Below, piece by piece: positions 57,178 to 64,000 of a stretch of 64,000 nucleotides of DNA. The notes beneath the pieces were generated by a model. That model ran no database searches and was not told where the DNA came from. It saw only the letters and a program-made list of their open reading frames with translations. This DNA is from Acidobacteriota bacterium (lineage in GTDB: Bacteria; Acidobacteriota; Thermoanaerobaculia; UBA5066; Gp7-AA6): positions 53,386-117,385 of the forward strand of contig JAIVJS010000006.1 of the NCBI GenBank assembly GCA_020199905.1, given 5' to 3'. The translations under genes and the position numbers were made by a program. Numbering within the stretch: position 1 is the stretch's first letter; every line of letters begins with the position of its first letter.

Positions 57178-57975
57178 AGACGACACGATTCTACGGGCGG
57201 CCCGCACCCTCGCGCGCGCGCTCGAAGGGCGGACTGTCGTCGCCGCGCGTTCACCGCTCCCGGTGCTAGCCCGCGCGGGGCTCGCCGGGCGGAGATCGAT
57301 TTCATCGAGGCGAAACGGAAAACCCTGTTTTTCATTGGAGACGGACGCGTTCTCCACTCCCACATGCGGATGACCGGGTCTGGCACCTCTACCGTCCGGC
57401 GAGCGGTGGCTAAAGCCGCAACCTCGCTCTACAGACAGATGCCTTCGTGCCGGTGCGCTCCACGCGCCGGTGATGTGTTGACGCCGCGCGCGGCGGCGCG
57501 CCATCCCTCGCGATCGCGGTCGAGGTCGCGGTCGCGTCGCGGATCGACTCGGACATCCTCGCGCCGGGGTTCGACGCCGCCGCCTCGGCCGCGCGATCCG
57601 CGGCCTCGCAGACGTCCGGGTCGGCGACGCGCCCCTGCGGCAGTCCGCCGTGGCCGCATCGGGAACATCTCCAAGTCGAAAGCCTCGTCGTGGCGAAGAT
57701 CGACCCCTTTCGGGCGGCGGGCAGCCTTTCGCGAGAGGAAATCCAGCGTGTGCTCTCAGACGCGGCCACTTCATGGACGCGAGACTTCGTCTGGAGTCGG
57801 CGGCGACGAGGCTGAAGTCGCCGCGCCTCCCGGGTGTACCGCCGGCCGCGAAAATCGTGCTTCTCGTGCGGAACGACGATCCGAATGCGGGCCCCAAGGG
57901 GTATTCGGGCAGGGTCCCCTGCTGGTGCCGGCGATTCAATCGTCCGCCTCGTCCCTGCGGCCGGGCAGCTCGTCC
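57170..57975 (+). pseudogene. Dead full-length copy of nei2
   Basis: Starts MPEDDTILRAARTLARALEG, very close to nei2 at 42962. Later pieces are spread over several frames: GDGRVLHSHMRMTG, VWHLYRPASGG-stop, IGNISKSK, ESLVVAKIDPFRAA, VYRRPRKSCFSCGTTIRM and GYSGRVPCWC (the zinc finger). Order and spacing match nei2, but multiple frameshifts and stops destroy it. The ORF track assigns the tail to the 57834 frame of the receptor, which is wrong. Residues 57976-58184 hold no gene. Confidence 0.8.
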
Positions 57976-58184
57976 CCGGGCTCCAACCCTTTGAATCAGG
58001 ATCCAAGGAGAGGGATAAAAAGGGGTACTGGGATAGTCTGTCCCACCTGTTAAACCTTTGCAAAATAGGTACTTACATCGACATGTGCACTTTTGTCCAT
58101 GGCATGAGAATGGCTCTTATCGACCCTCAGGTGGATTCATCAGAAACGGTAAACGGGCCCATCCAGGGGTCGGAAAGGAGTCGC

Positions 58185-61130
58185 ATGAAGCTTCTGAGAT
58201 TTTTGAGCATTGCACTCGTCGCCACAGGGCTCTCGGCATCGTTGTTCGCGCAGGGCGCGACGACGACCGGAAGCGTCTATGGCCGCGTGACGGATGAGAC
58301 CGGGGGGGTTCTCCCGGGCGTCTCGGTCACGCTGTCCGGCGTCGGTGCGCCCCGCACGACGACCACGGGTCCCCAGGGAGACTTCCGTTTCGTCAATCTG
58401 TCTCCCGGCACATACACGGTCAAATCGGAACTGTCTGGATTCGGCACCGTCGAACGGACGAACGTTTCAGTCACCCTCGGCAACAACACCGAGCTCGTCC
58501 TGCCGATGAAGCTGGCGAGCGTGTCGGCGACGATCACGGTCACGTCCGAGTCGCCGCTTCTCGACACGCGCCGCCAGACGGAGGGCGCGACCTTCAACCA
58601 GAAGCAGCTCGAGAGCATCCCGACGGGCCGCGACCCGTGGGTCGTCATCCAGCAGGCTCCGGGAGTTCAGATCGACCGGCTGAACATCGGCGGGAACCAG
58701 TCCGGCCAGCAGTCCTCGTATATCGGCAAGGGCGCCGATGGTGGACAGAACGTGTTCAATGTCGACGGCGTCACGATCACCGACATGGCGGCGCTCGGAT
58801 CCTCGCCGACGTACTACGACTTCGACGCGTTCCAGGAAATGCAGGTCTCGACGGGCGGCACGGATCCTTCCGTGTCGACGCCGGGGGTCACGCTCAACAT
58901 GGTGACGAAGCGCGGAACGAACGAAGTGCACGGGTCCGGCCGGTACTTCGCGACGCCCGCAGAGCTCCAGGCGAATAACGCGCCGCAGGAAGCCAAGGAT
59001 CAGGGTCTGACGAACAAAACGGTCGACCGGATCTCCCGGGCGGGCACCGGCGCCGGGATTCAGGACTACGGTGTCGAGGCCGGCGGCCCGCTGTGGCAGG
59101 ACCACGCGTGGCTGTGGGGCAGCTACGGCCGCAAGGAAATTCCGTTGGTCAAGCTGGGCGGCGCGAACGACATCACCTACCTCGATGACTACAGCGCCAA
59201 GCTGAACATCCAGCCGGTCGAGTCGAACTCCGCCACCGGGTTTTACCTCCGCGGTGGTAAGTCGAAATTCGGCCGCAGCGCCGGACGGACGCGGCCCGCG
59301 GAGACTTCTGTCGACCAGACGGGTCCCACCACGATCTGGAAGGTGGACGACGCGCAGGTCTTCGGACCGAGCTTCGTCGCGAATGGCTACTACTCGTACA
59401 TCCGGGGCGGCTTCGGCCTGATCCCCGAGGGCGGGACCGCGGTCGACGCGTACCAGGATGCCGGCCTGATCTGGCATCGCAGCTATCAGCTCTACCAGAC
59501 GGAGCGCCCGGTCCATCAGGCGGGCGCGAACTCGTCTTATTTCTTCAATACGGGCTCGCTCGGCCATGAGCTCAAGCTCGGATTCGGGTGGCGCAACGCC
59601 GGCGTGAAGTCGACCACAGCGTGGCCCGGAACGGGCAACGTCGGTTACGAGCAGGTGCTCTTCCCGAACGATCCGGGCGGTTTCACCCGGACGGCGGACG
59701 TCACCCGGGCCGGTGTCCCGTCTTACGCCTACACCTATTACAACGGCTTCTTGAGCGACACGATCACGGCGAGCGCTCTGACGATCAACGTCGGCGTCCG
59801 CTACGACCGGCAGAACGGCGAGAACCGGGCGAGCAACGTGGCGGGCAACCCGACGTTTCCGAACCTCGTGCCGGCGCTCAACTATCCCGGTATCGCGAGC
59901 GAGTTCACCTGGAAGGACTTCCAGCCCCGGATCGGGTTTACATACGCGCTCGGCGCCGAGAAGAGGACCGTGCTTCGCGCGTCCTACGCCCGTTACGCGG
60001 ACCAGCTGGGCGGCAGCGTCCTGACGTGGGACAACCCGCTCGGGGCGATCCAGGGCACCCGTTTCCGGTGGAAGGACGCCAACGGCAACCACAACGTGGA
60101 TCCGGGAGAGCTCGGCGCCGTCGTCCGTCAGCTGGGCGGTTTCGATCCGACGTGCCCGGCCTGCGTCTCCTCGACCAACGTCGCGGACCACAATCTCAAG
60201 TCTCCCAAGACGGATGAGCTCATGGCTGGCTTCGACTTCGCTCTCCTTCCTGAGTTCGTCGTCGGCGCCAACTACACGTACCGGCACCGGAAGGACGTGA
60301 TCTGGTCCCCCTACATCGGGGTGAGCGCGGCCGACTACGCGACATCGATGCCCGGCGTCGAAGGCTTCGACCTGAACGGACGCTCGCTCGGCTTCACCGG
60401 TCCGATCTACGGGTTGACGCCGCTCGGCCCGAACTTCAACGGCGGCCAGTTCGTGACGAACCGGCCCGACTACGCGACGGACTACAACGGCGTCGAGTTT
60501 CAGATGACCAAGCGCCTCTCCAACAAGTGGATGGCGCACGCACAGGTCTCGTACAACGACTGGAAGAACAAGGTCAAGAACAAGGCGACAGGGTGCATCG
60601 ACCCGACGAACCAGCAGCTCGCGCAAGACGCTTTCTTTCCGGGTAACCCGCTCGGACCGACCTGCTCCGACGGCTCGCAGGTCTATCAGGAATCCGTCGG
60701 AAGCGGCAGCTTCGGCCAGGTCTTCATCGGATCCAAGTGGAACTTCAACGTCACTGGTCTCTACCAGCTCCCGCTGAATTTCAACGTGGCCGCGAACCTG
60801 TACGGACGCCAGGGATACGTCAATCCCTACTTCGTCAATGTCGACACCGACAACGGAGAAGGAACGCGCCTGGCACTCGTCGGGAAGCCCGAAGACCACC
60901 GTCTGAAGAACGTGTACAACCTGGATCTTCGGCTCGAAAAGGTCGTCGCGATCGCCGCCAAGGCTTCGCTGACGCTCTCGGTCGAGCTGTTCAATGCCCT
61001 GAACGCGAACACGATCCTTCAGCGGGAGTCGGATGCGACGCCCGACGCGAACAACGTCGGGGCGGCGGGCACGATCGACGAGATCCAGAACCCGCGCGCG
61101 GTTCGTCTCGGAGCCCGGATCAGCTTCTAG
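58185..61130 (+). CDS. TonB-type outer-membrane receptor with carboxypeptidase-regulatory domain (copy 2)
   Basis: 981 residues. Signal peptide (LLRFLSIALVATGLSASLFAQ), regulatory domain (GSVYGRVTDETGGVLPGVSVTLSG), plug (GRDPWVVIQQAPGVQIDRLN; NVFNVDGVTITDMAAL; GVTLNMVTKRGTNEVHGSGRYF) and a full beta-barrel ending ARISF. AAGGAG lies 5 bases before ATG 58185. The ORF track start at 57834 falls in the dead nei2 copy. It is the intact reference for the shortened receptor at 47259. A strong terminator follows. Confidence 0.92.
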   Translation: MKLLRFLSIALVATGLSASLFAQGATTTGSVYGRVTDETGGVLPGVSVTLSGVGAPRTTTTGPQGDFRFVNLSPGTYTVKSELSGFGTVERTNVSVTLGNNTELVLPMKLASVSATITVTSESPLLDTRRQTEGATFNQKQLESIPTGRDPWVVIQQAPGVQIDRLNIGGNQSGQQSSYIGKGADGGQNVFNVDGVTITDMAALGSSPTYYDFDAFQEMQVSTGGTDPSVSTPGVTLNMVTKRGTNEVHGSGRYFATPAELQANNAPQEAKDQGLTNKTVDRISRAGTGAGIQDYGVEAGGPLWQDHAWLWGSYGRKEIPLVKLGGANDITYLDDYSAKLNIQPVESNSATGFYLRGGKSKFGRSAGRTRPAETSVDQTGPTTIWKVDDAQVFGPSFVANGYYSYIRGGFGLIPEGGTAVDAYQDAGLIWHRSYQLYQTERPVHQAGANSSYFFNTGSLGHELKLGFGWRNAGVKSTTAWPGTGNVGYEQVLFPNDPGGFTRTADVTRAGVPSYAYTYYNGFLSDTITASALTINVGVRYDRQNGENRASNVAGNPTFPNLVPALNYPGIASEFTWKDFQPRIGFTYALGAEKRTVLRASYARYADQLGGSVLTWDNPLGAIQGTRFRWKDANGNHNVDPGELGAVVRQLGGFDPTCPACVSSTNVADHNLKSPKTDELMAGFDFALLPEFVVGANYTYRHRKDVIWSPYIGVSAADYATSMPGVEGFDLNGRSLGFTGPIYGLTPLGPNFNGGQFVTNRPDYATDYNGVEFQMTKRLSNKWMAHAQVSYNDWKNKVKNKATGCIDPTNQQLAQDAFFPGNPLGPTCSDGSQVYQESVGSGSFGQVFIGSKWNFNVTGLYQLPLNFNVAANLYGRQGYVNPYFVNVDTDNGEGTRLALVGKPEDHRLKNVYNLDLRLEKVVAIAAKASLTLSVELFNALNANTILQRESDATPDANNVGAAGTIDEIQNPRAVRLGARISF

Positions 61131-61150
61131 CGTCTTCCTCGGTTTCTATC

Positions 61151-61178
61151 GCCCGCCGGGACTAAAATCCCGGCGGGC
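61151..61178 (+). terminator. Intrinsic terminator after receptor gene 2
   Basis: A perfect 11-bp stem GCCCGCCGGGA/TCCCGGCGGGC with a 6-nt loop, then TTTCTTATT. Confidence 0.95.
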
Positions 61179-61202
61179 TTTCTTATTGAAGGCGGAGGAG
61201 GA

Positions 61203-62285
61203 ATGGATCCGATGAGAACGAAATGGCGGATTTGGAGTCTGGCGATCGTCGCGGTGACCGGTCTGACGGTCGCGGCGTCGCTGCCGGCGCAGGCGTGGCG
61301 CGGCGGCGGAGGACGGCTCGATGGAACGGTCGTCGACGCGAGCGGCAACCCGGTCGCCGACGCCGTCGTGCAGCTGCGACTGAACGGCCAGGGACCGGAT
61401 TTGAAAACCGACAAAAAAGGCAAATGGGCGGTCCTGGGGATCAACGGAGGCGCATGGTCGATCGACATATCGGCGCCCGGATTCCAGACATTCAAGACCA
61501 CGGTGCAGGTCTCCGAAGTTCTGCGCGTTCCGACGATGAAGATTCAGATGATCCCGGCCGTCAAACAGGAGGCGACGGAGGCTGTGATTTCCGTCGGCGG
61601 CAAGAAGATTTCTCCGGAGACGGCCGCCGCGATCGAAAAAGGCAACGTCGACATGCGAGCGGCCGACGAGCTCGGGAAGGCCTACGACGCGTGCCGCACC
61701 GCGCCCGCTGCGGGCAAGGAGACCCCGGAGGCGCAGGAGGCCTGCGCGAAGGCCGCGGAGGCGTCCCGGTCGGCGAAGTTGAAAGAGGCGCAGCAGTCTT
61801 TTGCCGCGGCCTTGAAGGAGCTTCCCGACAACCGTCCGATCCTGACGAACCTGGAGATCGCGTACTACCTGGACGGAAATCTCGACGAGGCGGTGAAGTA
61901 CGCCCGGCAGATCGTCTCGCAGGAGCCCGGCGACAATCCGAGCTGGATGATGATTGCCAAGCTCGAGCTCGAACGAGGCCACTTCGACGCGGGCAAGGAA
62001 GCGCTCTCCCACATCCCCGAGGACAAGCTGACCGACCCCATGCCGTTCCTGAACATGGGCATCCTTTACTACAACAAGAAGCATCCCGCCGAAGCGGAGG
62101 AGGCATTCAGCAAGGCCATCGCCCGCCGCGCGGACATGTCGGAGGCCTACTACTACCGGGGCCTCGCGCGGATGCAGGGGAAGAACAACGCGGGGGCGAA
62201 AGCCGACTTCCAGAAGTACATGCAACTCGACCCGAAGGGGAAGGACTCGGACACGGTCAAGGACATTCTGAAGACGATCAAGTGA
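61203..62285 (+). CDS. Secreted carboxypeptidase-regulatory-like/TPR protein (copy 2)
   Basis: 360 residues. Signal peptide (WSLAIVAVTGLTVAASLPAQA), regulatory domain (GRLDGTVVDASGNPVADAVVQLRL; TDKKGKWAVLGINGGAW), an extra helical insert with three Cys (about 155-190) that copy 1 lacks, then TPRs (YYYRGLARMQGKNNAGAKADFQKYMQL). GGAGGAGG precedes the ATG at 61203; an ATG 9 bases later is also possible. The TGA overlaps the candidate GTG of the next gene, which suggests the pair is co-translated. Confidence 0.9.
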   Translation: MDPMRTKWRIWSLAIVAVTGLTVAASLPAQAWRGGGGRLDGTVVDASGNPVADAVVQLRLNGQGPDLKTDKKGKWAVLGINGGAWSIDISAPGFQTFKTTVQVSEVLRVPTMKIQMIPAVKQEATEAVISVGGKKISPETAAAIEKGNVDMRAADELGKAYDACRTAPAAGKETPEAQEACAKAAEASRSAKLKEAQQSFAAALKELPDNRPILTNLEIAYYLDGNLDEAVKYARQIVSQEPGDNPSWMMIAKLELERGHFDAGKEALSHIPEDKLTDPMPFLNMGILYYNKKHPAEAEEAFSKAIARRADMSEAYYYRGLARMQGKNNAGAKADFQKYMQLDPKGKDSDTVKDILKTIK

Positions 62286-64000
62286 GCCACGGGGGCGGCG
62301 AAGGGCGCGACGGGGAAGGCGAAGGGCAAAGGGCGAAAGGCGAACGGTGCCGCGGGAACGGCCCCCTCCTGCCCCGCCGCCCGCTGCCCCTCCTCCCTCC
62401 CGCCGCCTTTTTCCTCGCCGTCCTCTTCGGCGCCGCCGGCTGTCGCCGGCCGGCCGCTCCGGCGAAGCCGTTTGCGGGAGTTTCGCGCCCCGACGTCGTG
62501 CTGATCACGATCGACACGCTCCGGGCCGACGCGGTGGGATTTCTCGGCAACAAGCGGGTTCAGACGCCCGTCCTCGACCGTCTGGCGCGCGAGGGGCTCG
62601 TCTTTCCCGACGCGCACGCGCAGAGCGTCGTGACGCTTCCCTCCCACGCCAACATTCTGACCGGTCTCTTTCCGTATCAGCACGGAGTGCACGACAACGA
62701 GGGGTTTGTCCTCCCGGCCACGGTGCCGACGCTGGGGACGCTCCTGCATGACCGGGGGTACGCGACGGGGGCCTTCATCGGCGCCTTTCCGCTCGATTCC
62801 CGGTTCGGGCTCTCGCGCGGCTTCGACGTCTACGACCAGGCATATCCGCAGGGCGCAAACGAATATCAATTCGTGATGCCCGAGCGGCCGGCCTCCGAAG
62901 TCGTCGCGGCCGCTCGCGCCTGGCTCTCGGCAGCCAACGGGTCTTCGCGATTTGCCTGGATCCACCTGTACGACTGCCACGCGCCCTACCGGCCGCCGCC
63001 TCCCTTCGACTCCCGATATGCCGGCGAGCCTTATCTCGGAGAAGTGGCGGCGGTGGACGCCGCGCTCGCTCCCCTCATCGACGACCTCGCGGCCCGCGGA
63101 CGGCCCGTGCTCGTCGTCGCAACGGCCGACCACGGCGAGGCCCTCGGCGACCATGGTGAGCGCACGCACGGACTCTTCGCATACGAGGCCACTCTCCGAG
63201 TCCCGCTCGTTCTCTGGTCGCCCGGGCAGATCGCGGCGGGATCGGATCCCCGCTCCGCCCGGCACGTGGACATCCTGCCGACCGTCCTCCAGTCCGCGGG
63301 AGGGGGGACGCTGCCCGCGGGGGCGGCGGGACGCTCGCTTCTCGGATCTCCCCCGCCTGCTCCCTCGAACGGCGGTGCGGCCGCCGCCGACACCTCGTTT
63401 TTCGAATCTCTCACGTCCTTCTATACGCGGGGGTGGGCTCCGCTTCGCGGGGTGATCGGCGGACGGTACAAGTACGTGGACCTTCCGATTCCGGAGCTGT
63501 ACGACCTTCGGGCCGATCCCGGCGAAGCCACGAACCTCGCGTCGACGCGGCTGGACGTCCTGCGCGTTCTCAAGGCGCGGCTGCCCGCCTTCTCGCCCGC
63601 AGCCGCCGCGCCGGGATCGTCCTCGAGCGAAACCGCGGGAAAACTGAGAACCCTCGGATATCTGTCCGGCCGCGCCGCCGCAAAGAACCGCTTCGGGCCC
63701 GAGGACGACCCGAAGAACCTGGTCGCGGTCGATTCGCAGACGCACGAGATGGTCGACCTCTACCAGCGGGGTCATGGCGGGGAAGCAATCGCGCTGGCGC
63801 GAAAGATCGTTCACGAGCATCCCGAGATGGCGAGCGGGTACGAGTACCTTTCCTTTCTCCAGGGCCAGTCCGGCGACGATGCCGGCGCGGTGAAGACGCT
63901 TCGCGACGCCGAGCGCCGCGGCCCTCTCGACGAGCGGTTGAAGAGCCGTCTCGGGCTGCTGCTCTCGGGTCTCGGCCGGGGCAGGGAGGCGCTTGCGGTT
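62282..64000 (+). CDS. Sulfatase-fold hydrolase with TPRs (copy 4), 3' end outside the window
   Basis: The frame is open to base 64000 (573 codons) and is not in the ORF track because no stop is reached. Lipobox-like AVLFGAAGC, metal motif ITIDTLRADA, active site VVTLPSHANILTG (Thr at the nucleophile position), IHLYDCHAPYRPP and TADHGEALGDHGERTHG, then the first TPRs. GTG 62282 overlaps the preceding stop as GTGA, but a heptamer tract then encodes part of the N-terminus, so the true start is unsure; no other ATG, GTG or TTG lies before the domain. It is closest to copy 2. Confidence 0.85.
   Translation, partial: MSHGGGEGRDGEGEGQRAKGERCRGNGPLLPRRPLPLLPPAAFFLAVLFGAAGCRRPAAPAKPFAGVSRPDVVLITIDTLRADAVGFLGNKRVQTPVLDRLAREGLVFPDAHAQSVVTLPSHANILTGLFPYQHGVHDNEGFVLPATVPTLGTLLHDRGYATGAFIGAFPLDSRFGLSRGFDVYDQAYPQGANEYQFVMPERPASEVVAAARAWLSAANGSSRFAWIHLYDCHAPYRPPPPFDSRYAGEPYLGEVAAVDAALAPLIDDLAARGRPVLVVATADHGEALGDHGERTHGLFAYEATLRVPLVLWSPGQIAAGSDPRSARHVDILPTVLQSAGGGTLPAGAAGRSLLGSPPPAPSNGGAAAADTSFFESLTSFYTRGWAPLRGVIGGRYKYVDLPIPELYDLRADPGEATNLASTRLDVLRVLKARLPAFSPAAAAPGSSSSETAGKLRTLGYLSGRAAAKNRFGPEDDPKNLVAVDSQTHEMVDLYQRGHGGEAIALARKIVHEHPEMASGYEYLSFLQGQSGDDAGAVKTLRDAERRGPLDERLKSRLGLLLSGLGRGREALAV
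62297..62345. repeat. GGCGAAG/GGCAAAG heptamer tract
   Basis: Seven consecutive 7-mers: GGCGAAG, GGCGCGA, CGGGGAA, GGCGAAG, GGCAAAG, GGCGAAA, GGCGAAC. It begins 11 bases after the stop of the preceding gene. Confidence 0.85.

Noticed and set aside
57834-58184. N-terminal extension of the second receptor ORF
   Set aside because: This part is the zinc-finger end of the dead nei2 copy plus intergenic DNA. The signal peptide and ribosome site fix the start at 58185.
58467-60899. 810-residue minus-strand ORF
   Set aside because: Antisense shadow of the second receptor gene, produced by high GC at third positions.

Overview
The window is high-GC bacterial chromosome with dense coding on both strands. 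It most likely comes from an Acidobacteriota genome. The grounds are inference from content: a VWFA-related protein of the acidobacterial type (53.6 kb), two TonB-type receptors with an N-terminal carboxypeptidase-regulatory-like domain, and several sulfatase-fold/TPR fusion proteins. I saw no rRNA, tRNA, CRISPR array or transposase gene.

Layout. 0-12.3 kb: end of a DUF1579-type gene; three orphan receiver-only response regulators; a SIRT5-like sirtuin; purK with a deleted purE; an HlyD/ABC-ATPase/ABC-permease export operon; msrP; a fatty acid desaturase; two small secreted proteins; a 5'-truncated glycerate kinase. 12.3-21.4 kb: B12-type radical SAM protein, secreted M24 aminopeptidase, lipid kinase, ruvB and ruvA, a trans-sulfuration enzyme, and a PpiD-like chaperone. 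21.6-30.4 kb: a FecR-domain membrane protein, then the cell-shape operon mreB-mreC-mreD-mrdA(PBP2)-rodA ending in RNase E/G. 30.6-36.4 kb: DNA-repair genes (ATP-dependent ligase coupled to a metallo-beta-lactamase exonuclease, photolyase, SRPBCC protein) and a diaminopentanoate-dehydrogenase-like oxidoreductase. 36.5-43.8 kb: secreted amidohydrolase, two small proteins, a disrupted lhr helicase gene and nei2. 43.8-64 kb: an accessory envelope block built from repeated modules (carboxypeptidase-regulatory/TPR protein, sulfatase-fold TPR protein, TonB-type receptor), plus the VWFA protein and a broken TPR peptidase.

Three patterns stand out. (1) At least 16 intergenic places carry short degenerate tandem repeats that all have a 7-nt period although the units differ (AACTCTC, AGCTGTC, AACGCTC, GGGAATC, GGCGGCA and others). 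They tend to sit on or within a few bases of stop codons, often come as inverted pairs around a spacer, and sometimes encode the last residues and stop codon of a gene. They are nearly absent between 36.5 and 62.3 kb. A 52-bp palindromic element occurs three times among them. (2) Seven genes (purE, glycerate kinase, lhr, one receptor, two sulfatase-fold genes and the TPR peptidase) have lost a block of coding sequence, judged against family knowledge or an intact paralogue in the window. This is either a real deletion process or a systematic assembly fault. (3) At 56.8-58.0 kb there is a graveyard of fragments: a piece of the regulatory/TPR gene, the 3' end of lhr, and a full-length dead copy of nei2 that keeps the same 8-bp stop/start overlap as the intact pair at 42.96 kb. 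This points to an old segmental duplication of the lhr-nei2-receptor-sulfatase region.

All calls were made by reading the sequence and the ORF track. No database search was run.
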